Shown: positions 35,523 to 45,299 of the stretch, one piece after another
Layout: the number at the start of each line of letters is the position of its first letter
Numbering within the stretch: the stretch's first letter is position 1
NCBI RefSeq assembly: GCF_900113805.1
Contig: NZ_FOQT01000004.1
Span: 124,001 to 188,000 of the forward strand
Direction: 5' to 3'
Length of the DNA: 64,000 bases
From: Halpernia frigidisoli
GTDB taxonomy: Bacteria; Bacteroidota; Bacteroidia; Flavobacteriales; Weeksellaceae
The notes under the pieces: model-generated
The model's database searches: none
Told to the model about the DNA's origin: nothing
What the model saw: only the letters and a program-made list of their open reading frames with translations
Translations under genes and position numbers: made by a program

Positions 35523-35630
35523 AAAATAGCCCTGATAGAAGCGGCATCCTTTTTTTGCTAGGGGGAAATTTCTAATTACTGTTCTAAGCGTCGGCAAAAA
35601 AAGATATAGCGGATAGCAGGAAATAGCTTC
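35523..35630 (+). repeat. Structured intergenic element, copy B (possible ncRNA)
   Basis: This second copy of the element at 23601-23709 begins AAATAGCCCTGATAGAAGCG, continues GCATCCTTTTTTTGC, has an unrelated loop of about 40 bases, and closes with GCAAAAAAAGATATAGCGG and ATAGCAGGAAATAGCTTC. Arms are conserved while the loop differs completely, which suggests selection on structure. It lies upstream of the gene at 35701 and far from copy A. Confidence 0.65.
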
Positions 35631-35700
35631 AAAAAACTTTAAAATAAATTATCTTCTTGCTTGGAATAGACTTTGCTCTTTCAAAAAAAATATAACTATT

Positions 35701-36048
35701 ATGGAAAAGCCAAAACCGATGTTGACACTGAGTCAGGTGATGAATAAATTAGCGCAAAAAGGCGTGGTGAAAGAGTACAGAATGAATGATGAAGGTGAAA
35801 TGCGCCTGACGAATTCTGATAAAAATTATGAACCTTCTGAACTTACGATCTTAAGAAGTTACCGTTTCGAAGGAGACAGTAATCCAGATGATAATGCAGT
35901 ATTGTATGTTGCTGTAGATCATGAAGATAACCGCGGAATGATCATTGATTCTTATGGCGCAGAAAGCAATTATCCAGGAGATAAATTTGATGAATTTCTA
36001 AGGAATATTTCAATAAATGAAAGTGATGAATATAATTTTCAAGAGTAA
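35701..36048 (+). CDS. Conserved small protein often misnamed phosphoribosylpyrophosphate synthetase
   Basis: The 115 acidic residues contain ILRSYRFEGDSNPDDNAVLYVAVD and GMIIDSYGAESNYPGD. This YRFEGxSNPDDxxVLY/DxYG pattern belongs to a ~100-residue Bacteroidota family that carries the database name phosphoribosylpyrophosphate synthetase, although it has neither the length nor the PRPP motif of that enzyme. Its function is unknown. It is a soluble cytoplasmic protein without signal peptide. It converges with msrA at a bidirectional terminator. Confidence 0.75.
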   Translation: MEKPKPMLTLSQVMNKLAQKGVVKEYRMNDEGEMRLTNSDKNYEPSELTILRSYRFEGDSNPDDNAVLYVAVDHEDNRGMIIDSYGAESNYPGDKFDEFLRNISINESDEYNFQE

Positions 36049-36068
36049 AATTTTTTTAAATTTTAGAT

Positions 36069-36101
36069 AAAAAAAGAGACTTCAAAATGAAGTCTCTTTT
36101 T
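36069..36101. terminator. Bidirectional terminator
   Basis: AAAAAGAGACTTC and GAAGTCTCTTTTT form a 13-base-pair stem with an AAAAT loop, between the convergent gene at 35701 and msrA. Confidence 0.85.
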
Positions 36102-36106
36102 CGTTT

Positions 36107-36757
36107 TTAAGAATTAGGTTTTAGCCAGCCTAATTTTCCGTAATGTTCTTTAAATCTTGCGATTTCCGGTCCAACAACTGCGCTGCAATAAGGTTGAGTT
36201 GGATTTTGATTGTAATAATCCTGGTGATAAGTTTCTGCCGGCCAGAATTTTTCAAAAGGAACAACCTGAGTTACATATTTACCTTTCCATCTTCCGGAAG
36301 CTTCGGAAACTTTTTCTGCCGCCAAGGTTTCTTTTTTCTGAGCTTCATCTTTGTAAAAAACCACAGATCTGTATTGGGTTCCGACATCATTTCCTTGACG
36401 GTTAAGTTGGGTAGGATCATGAAGGAAGAAAAATACGTCCATTAATTTTTGATAAGAAATAATTTTTGGATCGAAACCAATTCTCACTGTTTCGGCGTGA
36501 CCTGTATCGCCGCTGGAAACTTCTTCATAAGTTGGATTAGCTTTAAAACCTCCGGAATAACCAGAAACCACTGAATCCACGCCTTTTAGCATTTGAAAAG
36601 TTGTTTGCACGCACCAGAAGCAACCGCCGCCGATTGTAACATATTCTAAATTAGATTTGTCTATTTTTTCTACCGCCATCTTAGAAGCGGCTTCTTTTCC
36701 CTGACCGTTGCAGGATACCAGGAGAAAAGCCATTACGATCGTAAGGAATTTTTTCAT
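36107..36757 (-). CDS. msrA: Peptide-methionine (S)-S-oxide reductase MsrA, lipoprotein form
   Basis: It reduces methionine-S-sulfoxide. The 216 residues have the catalytic Cys46 in GGGCFWCVQ, GYSGG, and HAETVRIGFDP. The protein carries a lipoprotein signal (FLLVSCNGQG, Cys16), so it acts in the periplasm or on the outer membrane rather than in the cytoplasm. Near the end the resolving region QPYCSAVVGPEIARF contains one Cys. No msrB domain is fused or adjacent. Confidence 0.93.
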   Translation of the reverse strand: MKKFLTIVMAFLLVSCNGQGKEAASKMAVEKIDKSNLEYVTIGGGCFWCVQTTFQMLKGVDSVVSGYSGGFKANPTYEEVSSGDTGHAETVRIGFDPKIISYQKLMDVFFFLHDPTQLNRQGNDVGTQYRSVVFYKDEAQKKETLAAEKVSEASGRWKGKYVTQVVPFEKFWPAETYHQDYYNQNPTQPYCSAVVGPEIARFKEHYGKLGWLKPNS

Positions 36758-36863
36758 CTTAAATTTTAATTATTAATACTGTTATTTACGACTTTTTAGA
36801 GTAAAAAGTTTGAGCTTAGTCGTTAAACAAGTATTGTGCTAATAGAAATTTAAGTGTTAAAAA

Positions 36864-37862
36864 TCAGGTATTTATTTTTGACATTTGTACAGAACTGTTT
36901 TCCCATACCAAAGCACTCGCGCCTAAGATGGCAGCATCAGCTTCGTCAAGTTCACTGAAAACAAGTTTTACTTTTCCGCGGAAAATAGGCAGAAGATTGT
37001 GTTCCATGTGGCGCTTCGTTGGTTTTAAAATAAAATCACCAGCCTTTATCACGCCGCCAAAAAGTAAAATAGCTTCCGGTGAAGAAAACATCACGAAATT
37101 TGCCAAAGCTTCACCTAATTTTTGTCCAGTATATCTAAAAACCTCGATTGCAGTTGGGTCACCTTTTATCGCACATTCATGAACTGTTTTAGAATTTATT
37201 TTTTCTTCAGGATATTCGTTAAGCATAGAATCCGGAAATTCTGCACGAAATTTTTTCGCCGTGATTGCGATTCCGGTTGCAGATGCGTAAGCTTCCAAAG
37301 AGCCTTCTGAGCCAGTGCTCCAATGTTTTCTGCCGTTTGGTTTGATGATAGTATGTCCCAATTCGCCAGCAAAGCCATCATGACCATAGATTAAATTACC
37401 ACCACAGACAATGCCGCTACCTACGCCGGTTCCCAAAGTCATCATGATAAAATCTTTCATACCGCGTGCTGCGCCATACATCATTTCACCGAGTGCCGCG
37501 GCATTTGCATCATTGGTGATTTTACATTGAACACCGAATTTTTTTGACATGATTTCTGAGAAAGGAACAACGCCTTTCCACCGTAAATTAGGTGCCTGCT
37601 CAATCGTACCTTTATAATAATTAGCATTTGGTGCGCCGACACCAATTCCGTAAAATTCCCCGTCTAAGCAATATTTATCTAAATGGGGTTTCACAATTTT
37701 GTGCAGTTCCTCAATAAAATCTTCTACATGTTCAAATTTATCTGTTTTAAGATAACCGCGTTCGAGAATTTCACCACGGTGATTGACAAGACCAAATTTA
37801 GTATTGGTGCCGCCAATATCAATTCCCAAAGCGATCTGTTTAGATAAGTTTACTAATGACAT
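36864..37862 (-). CDS. ROK-family sugar kinase (glucokinase-like)
   Basis: The 332 residues have the ATP-binding DIGGTNTKFGLV, the sugar-binding GIGVGAPN and ITNDANAAALGE with the catalytic Asp, and GTGVGSGIV. After GHTII the family zinc-binding motif CxCGxxGCxE is replaced by HWSTGSEGSLE, so the three cysteine ligands are lost while the final Glu is kept. It is probably a cytoplasmic glucose or amino-sugar kinase. The substrate cannot be fixed from sequence. It stands alone. Confidence 0.87.
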   Translation of the reverse strand: MSLVNLSKQIALGIDIGGTNTKFGLVNHRGEILERGYLKTDKFEHVEDFIEELHKIVKPHLDKYCLDGEFYGIGVGAPNANYYKGTIEQAPNLRWKGVVPFSEIMSKKFGVQCKITNDANAAALGEMMYGAARGMKDFIMMTLGTGVGSGIVCGGNLIYGHDGFAGELGHTIIKPNGRKHWSTGSEGSLEAYASATGIAITAKKFRAEFPDSMLNEYPEEKINSKTVHECAIKGDPTAIEVFRYTGQKLGEALANFVMFSSPEAILLFGGVIKAGDFILKPTKRHMEHNLLPIFRGKVKLVFSELDEADAAILGASALVWENSSVQMSKINT

Positions 37863-37946
37863 GTGTTTATTTTAAAGAGCTAAATTTAATGAAAATTTAA
37901 TATTAAAATAATAATACCACAGATTTTTTTAAATTTTATATTCTTC

Positions 37947-39194
37947 TTAACAATCTTTTTCTAAAAATGATTTTCTGTGATAATGGAGAACGTTTTTATT
38001 TTTAGATTTTTTTCTTTTCCCACACCAAATTAGAAATCCTGTGACGGGCAAAGATGCGATCATCAAGCTTCCTATAAATGCTATAATTTTTGTTGGTAAA
38101 CCTAAAATTGCGCCGACGTGAATATCGTAATTTGCGGCAACCGTTTTTTCACCAAAATTTTTATCAATGTCATCATATTTGTGTAAAAGTTTTCCGGAAT
38201 TTTCGTCGAAAATTAAACTGCTGTTTTTATGGTAAGAGTAGGAAAGGTGCTGCACAAATACGGAATAATTTGGATGTTCGTGATCATCAATATGCGGATG
38301 TCCGAGATCTAAACTGTAGGCGTAGGAATTGGGATAAAGTTTTTGAATTGTATTTGAAATTTTATCAATTGTAAATGGTGTTTTCTCTGTAATGCGCGCT
38401 GTCGTGGTGATTTTAGAAAAATCCGGATAAACAGTTTTTCCTCCGGAAAACGTAAAATAGATGAAAGCCTGAATGACGAAAAATGCGTAAAACAAACCTG
38501 TAATGCTCATTATTAAACCAAAAATTGATGCGTAAAACCCTAAAATATTATGAAGATCGTAGTTTTTTCTTTTCCACGATGTTACATTTTTCCAGTTGAA
38601 TTTGAAGCGCTGTTTTCGGGCGGCTTTGTTTTTTGGCCACCAAAGAATTATTCCTGAAATTGACATGAAAATAAAAATTATTACCGGAATTCCTGTGAGA
38701 TATTTTCCCCAACTTTCCTTTAAAAGATAACTCCAGTGGATCATTTTAACGATATTAAAAAAGCCATTTTTAATATCATATGTTCCTAAAACTTTTCCCG
38801 TGTAAGGATTGACGTAAGCAGATTTGTAAACAGGGTATTCCTGAAAATAATTCCAGGCTTTTTCATTGTGTTCGTACCAAAAAAACTGGTAAGATCTGGT
38901 TTTGTCTAAAGGAACATTTACCCAGTGAATTGGATACTTTTCGTTGGTTTGACCGTTAATTTTCTTTTCTAAAACACTTAAAGGCAATACTTTTTTCTGA
39001 TTAATATTTTGCTCATGGTGGTAAATTATTTCCTTTAAAGTATAGTTTTCTATCTCATCTTTAAAAACATAAAGCGAACCGGTAATTGAAATAATAAAAA
39101 TAAGAAAACCGATCCCAAGACCAAACCAAAGATGTAGTTTTCCGATCCATTTTTTGAATTCTGATTTTTTAGTAATTTTCTTTATTTTGGTCAT
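37947..39194 (-). CDS. PepSY-associated membrane protein (siderophore-iron reductase-like)
   Basis: The 415 residues have four membrane helices: ~22-45 in KLHLWFGLGIGFLIFIISITGSLYVF, ~165-190, ~215-240, and a last one before the Lys-rich end. Between them are PepSY-type periplasmic regions such as PYTGKVLGTYD and FDENSGKLLHKYD. The conserved H-x-W of the first helix and further helix histidines could hold heme. Such proteins act as inner membrane reductases for siderophore-bound iron. The siderophore receptor lies upstream on the same strand, which supports that role. Confidence 0.85.
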   Translation of the reverse strand: MTKIKKITKKSEFKKWIGKLHLWFGLGIGFLIFIISITGSLYVFKDEIENYTLKEIIYHHEQNINQKKVLPLSVLEKKINGQTNEKYPIHWVNVPLDKTRSYQFFWYEHNEKAWNYFQEYPVYKSAYVNPYTGKVLGTYDIKNGFFNIVKMIHWSYLLKESWGKYLTGIPVIIFIFMSISGIILWWPKNKAARKQRFKFNWKNVTSWKRKNYDLHNILGFYASIFGLIMSITGLFYAFFVIQAFIYFTFSGGKTVYPDFSKITTTARITEKTPFTIDKISNTIQKLYPNSYAYSLDLGHPHIDDHEHPNYSVFVQHLSYSYHKNSSLIFDENSGKLLHKYDDIDKNFGEKTVAANYDIHVGAILGLPTKIIAFIGSLMIASLPVTGFLIWCGKRKKSKNKNVLHYHRKSFLEKDC

Positions 39195-39238
39195 TATTTA
39201 TACTTTTATTGATGAATAATATTTTATGATATGCAAAC

Positions 39239-39420
39239 TTTCGCAGCCCGACTTGAGTGGAACTCCTTTTTTTTGCATTTAAAAAAAAAAATTGATTCTA
39301 TTTTTTTATTTATTTTTATTTGAATCATCGAAACTCGTTCCTCGTTTTGGGAACGGAAGGCGGAAATGTCTGCCATAAAAAAATAATAGTTTAATATTCG
39401 ACGAAGTCAAATTGCTGCCC
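39239..39420 (+). repeat. Dispersed intergenic repeat, copy C
   Basis: The repeat starts TTCGCAGCCCGACTTGAGTG, then GGAACTCCTTTTTTTTGC, a short AT-rich loop, ATTGATTC, then ATCGAAACTCGTTCCTCGTT, GGAACGGAAGGCGGAAATG, TCTGCCATAAAAAAATAAT, and ends near TCAAATTGCTGCCCAG. The same order is found in inverse orientation at 60291-60515. It fills the gap between the siderophore receptor and the PepSY gene. Confidence 0.75.
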
Positions 39421-39503
39421 AGATAAAATAATTATTTTAATTTTAAAAAGTTGGCAAGTGTAAAACCGACCAACTTTAATGAAAAATCTAATATCAATTA
39501 TCT

Positions 39504-41660
39504 CTAAAATTTATAAGCAAAAGTTCCGGTTACGTTTATTAATTGTTGCGGATTTGCCGTTGTAAAGCCCGTCCAGTAATGTTCATTGGTGAAATTGTCA
39601 ACCTTTGCGCCGATTCTGAATTTTTTGGAATCATAAAAAGCATTGGCGTTTAAAACCACAAATTTTGGAAGGAAAAAATCTCCGGTCACATTATTTTCAC
39701 TCGCTGTATTTCCGCCAACGCCAAAACCTAAACCTTTTAAACTGCCATCAAGAAACTGGTAACTTGCATTAAAATTGGTCAGCCATTTTGAGCCGGAATT
39801 CACAGGTCTTAGTCCTGTGCTTAAATCTTTTGAATCGTTATAAGCGATGCCGCCAATTACTGAAAATCCTTTTACTAAATAAGCATTGACTTCCAGTTCT
39901 ACACCTTTACTTTCAATTTTTCCCGCCTGTGTTTGAACTGATTGAAAAGATGAGGTGAATTGGCCTGTTCCCTGTAAACTGTTTTTTACTTTAATATCGT
40001 AATAACTTACCGTTGCGTTTACTTTTCCGTTAATTAAATTTGTTTTAAAACCACCTTCAAACTGATTTGCTCTTTCGGGATCTGACAACGCGATGTTTCC
40101 CGCAACATTTGTCGTGTAATAACCGTTGCTTTTAAAACTATTTTGATAATTTCCGAAAACTGAAAACTTATCTTTTACGATCTCATAAACGATTCCTGCT
40201 TTTGGGGAAAATGCAGATTGATTGTAAGGTTTTGTTTCCTGAAAAAATACGGAGCCACCTTTAAAATCATTGCTTTCGTAACGCGCACCAAGAACTAAAT
40301 TTAAACCTGCAACCGGCGTGAAAACATTAGAAATATAACCGCTGTAAGTATTTGTGTCTGCGTCAACATTATAAATCCCCGTATTTCCCGGGATATTATA
40401 AGCAGCAGCCAGAGTTGTTCCGTTAAAATTTGAGTAGTTATCACCACGAACTGCGGGCGAAACCAATTCAAAAGGATTATTTAAGTAAACGTAACGCTGT
40501 CTTAATTGTGTCTGAAGAAAATCAAAACCGGCAACAGTTCTGTTTCTCATGCCGTTCGCGAAATTGTAATCAAAATTAAAATTCTGCTGAACCTGAAAAT
40601 AGGAACTTTTACTTCCTCTCGTGCTTTGATCAAATCTTGAAACTCTGTATAAATGACTTGCATTATTATAATTAACGGAAAAATAAGGACTTGCGCCGTC
40701 AGAATAACTTTTAGAATTATTAATATTAGTTGAAGATTTTATATGATCGTTTATTTTGTAATTGATTTGACCGAAAATATTATTAACTCTTGCAGTCGTG
40801 TATAAATTGTTGCCGGTGTAAGATTCTTTATAATTTAAACCTGCTTTTTCCAGATCTCTCATATTATTGATCCCGTTTAAAGTCGTTGGAGAAAGATAAA
40901 AGAAAAACTGTTCACCAATTGCTCGCGTATCATATCTTTCATATTCTAAATTGAACTGAAGTTTATCGCTCGCGTTATAAGTTAAAGATGGCGTAAAAGC
41001 AGTGTACGTATTTTTAGAATTTGTTTTTTGAAACGTTCCAGTGTTTGTGTAAGCGGTGTTTACTCTAAAAAGAAGTTTTTTATCTTTAGTAATTGGTGCA
41101 TTTACATCAGCTTGAACTCTGTAGAAATTATAACTTCCACCAATTAGACTTGCTTCTCCGGCAAAACTTTGGAAAGGTTTTTTTGTGATCCTGTTGATAA
41201 TTCCGCCATACGAAGCGACATTACTTCCGTAAAGTGTTCCGGAAGGTCCTTTTAAAACTTCAAGTTTTTCTATGTTGATCGCATCAATAGTAGTTGTCAC
41301 CGGTGAAACCAAACCGTTTCGTAAAGAATTATTAGAACTGAATCCTCTCAAAACAACAAATGAACCACCGTCGCCCGCTCTGCTTGTAGCTGTCCACATT
41401 TTTTGCAAGCCAGTTACATTTCTATAAGCATCATCAACTGTGAAAATAGATTGATTTTGCAAAACCGTTTTACTTACGGAAGATAGAACCTGCGGATCTT
41501 CAATGGTTTTTAAAGGCATTTTATTGGAATAATCGCTGTCTTTTTTTATGACAGAATTGATGATTACTTCATCTATGTTACTTGATTTTAATGTATCAGT
41601 TTTTTGTGCGTAGATTAAAATTCCCGCTAAAAGAGCGATTGAGATTGATGTCTTCTTCAT
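39504..41660 (-). CDS. TonB-dependent siderophore receptor
   Basis: The 718 residues begin with a signal peptide (MKKTSISIALLAGILIYAQ), followed by the plug domain (DDAYRNVTGLQKMW, FVVLRGFSSNN, LEVLKGPSGTLYGSNVASYGGIINRITKKP) and a 22-strand barrel ending TGTFAYKF. The plug motifs fit the TonB-siderophore class (ferrichrome/coprogen-like), not the SusC class. It takes up ferric siderophore with energy from TonB-ExbBD encoded elsewhere. A palindrome overlaps its promoter. The PepSY reductase-like gene lies downstream. Confidence 0.93.
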   Translation of the reverse strand: MKKTSISIALLAGILIYAQKTDTLKSSNIDEVIINSVIKKDSDYSNKMPLKTIEDPQVLSSVSKTVLQNQSIFTVDDAYRNVTGLQKMWTATSRAGDGGSFVVLRGFSSNNSLRNGLVSPVTTTIDAINIEKLEVLKGPSGTLYGSNVASYGGIINRITKKPFQSFAGEASLIGGSYNFYRVQADVNAPITKDKKLLFRVNTAYTNTGTFQKTNSKNTYTAFTPSLTYNASDKLQFNLEYERYDTRAIGEQFFFYLSPTTLNGINNMRDLEKAGLNYKESYTGNNLYTTARVNNIFGQINYKINDHIKSSTNINNSKSYSDGASPYFSVNYNNASHLYRVSRFDQSTRGSKSSYFQVQQNFNFDYNFANGMRNRTVAGFDFLQTQLRQRYVYLNNPFELVSPAVRGDNYSNFNGTTLAAAYNIPGNTGIYNVDADTNTYSGYISNVFTPVAGLNLVLGARYESNDFKGGSVFFQETKPYNQSAFSPKAGIVYEIVKDKFSVFGNYQNSFKSNGYYTTNVAGNIALSDPERANQFEGGFKTNLINGKVNATVSYYDIKVKNSLQGTGQFTSSFQSVQTQAGKIESKGVELEVNAYLVKGFSVIGGIAYNDSKDLSTGLRPVNSGSKWLTNFNASYQFLDGSLKGLGFGVGGNTASENNVTGDFFLPKFVVLNANAFYDSKKFRIGAKVDNFTNEHYWTGFTTANPQQLINVTGTFAYKF

Positions 41661-41679
41661 GTTTAGTTTAATTATTCAA

Positions 41680-41717
41680 CAAAAGTATGTTATTTTTAAT
41701 TATTCTAAATAAGAATA
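41680..41717 (-). promoter_or_regulatory. Siderophore receptor promoter with overlapping palindromic operator
   Basis: TACTTTTG on the minus strand (41687-41680) fits the -7 consensus. A perfect palindrome TATTCT-AAATA-AGAATA lies at 41701-41717, over the expected -33 position. A repressor bound there would block transcription; iron control by a Fur-like protein is the natural guess for this gene but is inference. Confidence 0.5.
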
Positions 41718-41741
41718 TGATAAATTTCATAGAATTTTCAC

Positions 41742-41773
41742 ATAAAAAAAAACCGGCTAAAGAAAGCCGGTTT
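41742..41773 (-). terminator. secA terminator
   Basis: On the minus strand AAACCGGCTTT and AAGCCGGTTT-type arms enclose a short loop and are followed by nine T residues, 25 bases after the secA stop. Confidence 0.85.
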
Positions 41774-41797
41774 ATTATTTAAATCAAGTGTAATCTT

Positions 41798-44700
41798 TTA
41801 CGCAGGAATTTCACCTTTATATAAGAAAGAAATAATTTCCTTATTCACATTTTCTACCATTTCGCTGAAAAGATGGAAAGATTCCTGTTTGTAAATTACC
41901 AAAGGATCTTTTTGCTCGTAAACCGCGCCCTGAGCAGAACGACGAAGATCATCCATTTCTCTTAAATGCAATTTCCAGTTTTCATCGATAATGGAAAGTG
42001 AGATGTTTTTCTCAAAATCATTAATCAAAGTATCACAGTTTGTATCGTGTGCTTCTTTAAGATCCGTCACAATGGTCATCGTTTTAATACCATCCGTAAA
42101 AGGAACCTGAATCATTTTAAACATTGAACCTTGTGTTTTAAACACATTTTCAATAATCGGGAATGATTTTTCCTTCAAAAGCTGAAGCCTTTGATCGTAA
42201 TCTTTTTGTGCTGCATCAAATAAAATATTTGTCAATTCCGGGATTTGTTTTCCTTTAAATTCATCCTCAGAAACAGGCGATTCCATCGTGAAATATTTAA
42301 TTATTTCAAACTCAAAATCTTTGAAGTTATTTGTATTTTTCCCTTTTGTAACAATACTTTGAGACACGTCAAAGATCATATTTGAAATATCATACTTTAA
42401 GTGATCACCAAACAAGGCGTTTTTACGACGTTTGTAAATAACGTCACGTTGTTTGTTCATGACATCATCGTATTCCAGCAATCTTTTACGGATACCGAAA
42501 TTGTTTTCCTCAACTTTTTTCTGCGCTCTTTCAATAGATTTTGAGATCATTGAATGTTGAATCACTTCACCTTCTTTATGACCCATTCTGTCCATCATTT
42601 TGGCGATTCTTTCCGAACCAAAAAGACGCATCAAGTTATCTTCCAAAGACACGTAAAACTGGGAACTTCCCGGATCACCTTGTCTTCCGGCACGACCACG
42701 AAGTTGTCTGTCAACACGACGGGAATCGTGACGCTCAGTTCCAACAATTGCCAAACCGCCGTTTGCTTTCACTTCGCCTTGTAATTTAATGTCAGTTCCA
42801 CGTCCTGCCATATTTGTCGCAATCGTCACAACACCAGGTCCACCTGCCATTGCTACGATTTCCGCTTCTCTAGCGTGAAGTTTTGCATTTAAAACATTGT
42901 GTTGAATTTTTCTTAATTGCAATGCTTTTGACAATAACTGCGAAATTTCAACAGAAGTTGTTCCCACCAAAATTGGTCTTCCAGCAGAACTTAATCTTTC
43001 TATTTCTTCAATAACTGCTGCATATTTCTCACGGTTGGTTTTGTAAACGAGATCTTGTCTGTCATCACGAACAATTGGTCTGTTAGTAGGAATTACAACC
43101 ACATCCAATTTATAAATTTCCCAAAGTTCGCCGGCCTCAGTTTCCGCCGTTCCAGTCATTCCCGCCAGTTTATTATACATACGGAAATAATTCTGTAGTG
43201 TAACTGTAGCGAAAGTTTGGGTTGCTGCTTCAATTTTTACATTTTCTTTAGCCTCGATCGCCTGGTGAAGTCCGTCAGAATAACGTCTTCCTTCCATGAT
43301 ACGGCCTGTAGATTCATCTACAATTTTCACTTCGCCGTCAATTACAACATATTCATCATCTTTTTCAAATAATGTGTAGGCTTTTAATAATTGGTTTAAA
43401 GTATGGATTCTTTCAGATTTAATTCCAAATTCACGGAACAATTCTTCTTTGGCTTCGAATTCTTCGTCTTTGCTTAAATTTTTATTTTCAAGATCTGCTA
43501 ATTCAGTTGCAATATCATTTAAAACGAAGAAATTATGATCTTCATTTCCAGCAGACATATATTCTACACCTTTATCGGTTAGATCGATCTGGTTATTTTT
43601 TTCGTCGATTACGAAATATAAATCCTGGTCAACAATCGGCATATCGCGATTGTTATCCTGCATATATTGTGCTTCAGTTTTTTGTAAAAGTGCTCTATGA
43701 CCACTTTCTGAAAGATATTTAATTAAAGGACGTGTTTTAGGTAAACCTCTGTATGCCTGTAATAATTTGAAACCGCCTTCTTTAGTTTTACCGTTGTCAA
43801 TTAATTTTTTCGCTTCTGCAAATAACGCTGAAACTGTTTTCTTCTGAATGCCAACAATTCTATCAACACTCGGTTTTAGCATATCAAATTCCTGGCGATC
43901 ACCTTGTGGAACCGGTCCGGAGATTATTAACGGCGTTCTTGCATCATCAACTAAAACGGAATCAACCTCATCCACAATTGCAAAATTTAATTCACCTTGA
44001 ACCAATTCTCCTGGTGAAGTCACCATATTATCTCTCAAATAATCAAAACCAAATTCGTTATTTGTACCATACGTAATGCTGGAACCATAAGCTTTTCTGC
44101 GCGAATCTGAATTTGGCTGATGATTATCAATACAATCGATTGACATACCGTGGAATTCATAAATTGGACCCATCCACGCGCTGTCACGTCTTGCCAAATA
44201 ATCATTGACCGTCACAACGTGAACACCTCTTTCAGTAAGGGCATTTAAATAAATAGGTAAAGTTCCAACTAAAGTTTTTCCTTCACCAGTTGCCATTTCA
44301 GCAATTTTTCCGGAGTGCAGAACAATACCACCTATAAATTGTACATCGTAATGCACCATATCCCATTTAATCGGCGTTCCCGCAGCGTCCCATTCGTTTA
44401 ACCAAACCGCTTGATCGCCTTCAATTCGAACGAAATCTTTTATTGCTGCCAATTCTTTATCACGGTCATTTGCCGTCACGCGTATTTCGCTGTTTTGAGC
44501 TAATCTTCGTGATGTTTCTTTTATAACTACAAAAGCTTCAGGTAAAATCTCTCCTAAAACTTTTTCTTCTACTTCGTAAGATTCTTTTTTAAGATTTTCA
44601 ATTTTGGTGTAAAAAGCTTCTTTTTCATCTACATTCGTAGTACTTTTTATAAGTTCTTTTGTAGCATCTATCTGGGAAGTAAACTGCGCTGTCGCCGCTT

Positions 44701-44869
44701 TAATTTTTTCTTTAAACTCAGCTGTTTTTGCACGAATACCATCATCAGAGAGTTCCTGAATTTCCGGCTCAACCGATTTTATTTTCTTTAAAACTTTTCT
44801 TACTTCCTTAAGATCTTTGGCATTTTTATCGCCCAAAAAACTTTTCAGAACCTTACTTAAAACATCCAT
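41798..44869 (-). CDS. secA: Preprotein translocase ATPase SecA
   Basis: The 1023 residues drive protein export through SecYEG. Walker [10 protein letters not shown] lies at 192-200, and other landmarks are [23 protein letters not shown], the helicase segments GRGTDIKL and [23 protein letters not shown], and the C-terminal helical scaffold. The protein is longer than E. coli SecA (901) through Bacteroidota-type insertions, for example around residues 340-440. It ends FLYKGEIPA without the Cys-rich zinc motif that binds SecB in many bacteria; no SecB gene is seen in the window either. Confidence 0.98.
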   Translation of the reverse strand: MDVLSKVLKSFLGDKNAKDLKEVRKVLKKIKSVEPEIQELSDDGIRAKTAEFKEKIKAATAQFTSQIDATKELIKSTTNVDEKEAFYTKIENLKKESYEVEEKVLGEILPEAFVVIKETSRRLAQNSEIRVTANDRDKELAAIKDFVRIEGDQAVWLNEWDAAGTPIKWDMVHYDVQFIGGIVLHSGKIAEMATGEGKTLVGTLPIYLNALTERGVHVVTVNDYLARRDSAWMGPIYEFHGMSIDCIDNHQPNSDSRRKAYGSSITYGTNNEFGFDYLRDNMVTSPGELVQGELNFAIVDEVDSVLVDDARTPLIISGPVPQGDRQEFDMLKPSVDRIVGIQKKTVSALFAEAKKLIDNGKTKEGGFKLLQAYRGLPKTRPLIKYLSESGHRALLQKTEAQYMQDNNRDMPIVDQDLYFVIDEKNNQIDLTDKGVEYMSAGNEDHNFFVLNDIATELADLENKNLSKDEEFEAKEELFREFGIKSERIHTLNQLLKAYTLFEKDDEYVVIDGEVKIVDESTGRIMEGRRYSDGLHQAIEAKENVKIEAATQTFATVTLQNYFRMYNKLAGMTGTAETEAGELWEIYKLDVVVIPTNRPIVRDDRQDLVYKTNREKYAAVIEEIERLSSAGRPILVGTTSVEISQLLSKALQLRKIQHNVLNAKLHAREAEIVAMAGGPGVVTIATNMAGRGTDIKLQGEVKANGGLAIVGTERHDSRRVDRQLRGRAGRQGDPGSSQFYVSLEDNLMRLFGSERIAKMMDRMGHKEGEVIQHSMISKSIERAQKKVEENNFGIRKRLLEYDDVMNKQRDVIYKRRKNALFGDHLKYDISNMIFDVSQSIVTKGKNTNNFKDFEFEIIKYFTMESPVSEDEFKGKQIPELTNILFDAAQKDYDQRLQLLKEKSFPIIENVFKTQGSMFKMIQVPFTDGIKTMTIVTDLKEAHDTNCDTLINDFEKNISLSIIDENWKLHLREMDDLRRSAQGAVYEQKDPLVIYKQESFHLFSEMVENVNKEIISFLYKGEIPA

Positions 44870-44971
44870 ATTTTATAAATCTTGAAACCAAAAAAATAAT
44901 TTTAATTGGTTATTAATTGCTTTTAAAGTAAAACGCAAAAGCAGAAAGCAGGCTGCAGAATGCGTCTGATC

Positions 44972-45193
44972 TTAGTACTCGTCTTCGTTCCAGAGAAAAT
45001 CATCGTCTGTTGGGTAATCTGCCCAAACTTCTTCGATACTTTCGTAGATCTCACCTTCGTCTTCGATAGCCTGAAGGTTTTCTACAACTTCCATAGGCGC
45101 TCCGGTGCGGATCGCGTAATCTATCAGTTCAGCTTTGGTCATCGGCCAAGGAGCGTCGCTTAAATATGAGGCCAATTCTAATGTCCAATACAT
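44972..45193 (-). CDS. DUF2795-type small acidic protein
   Basis: The 73 residues begin MYWTLELASYLSDAPWPMTK and contain AELIDYAIRTGAPMEVVENLQ and an acidic end DEGEIYESIEEVWADYPTDDDFLW. The AELIDYAxRxGAPxxVxxxL pattern is that of DUF2795. The upstream extension to 45283 is unlikely, because a TATTTTTG promoter element lies at 45210-45217 and the ATG at 45193 matches the conserved start. The protein is highly conserved in the phylum but of unknown function. Confidence 0.85.
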   Translation of the reverse strand: MYWTLELASYLSDAPWPMTKAELIDYAIRTGAPMEVVENLQAIEDEGEIYESIEEVWADYPTDDDFLWNEDEY

Positions 45194-45209
45194 AATATAT
45201 AATTTTTTG

Positions 45210-45217
45210 CAAAAATA
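45210..45217 (-). promoter_or_regulatory. Promoter -7 element of the DUF2795 gene
   Basis: TATTTTTG followed by C on the minus strand fits TAnnTTTG, 16 bases before the chosen ATG. It supports the shorter form of the protein. Confidence 0.45.
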
Positions 45218-45299
45218 GAAAATTAGACGACATAAAAAAGTTTTTTGTGCCTGATTTTCAATAAACTTTGAGTTTAAAATCAAATTATTTCCTTTAAAA

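Noticed and set aside
35701-36048. Annotation as phosphoribosylpyrophosphate synthetase
   Set aside because: The protein is about a third of the enzyme length and lacks the PRPP-binding and ATP-binding motifs.
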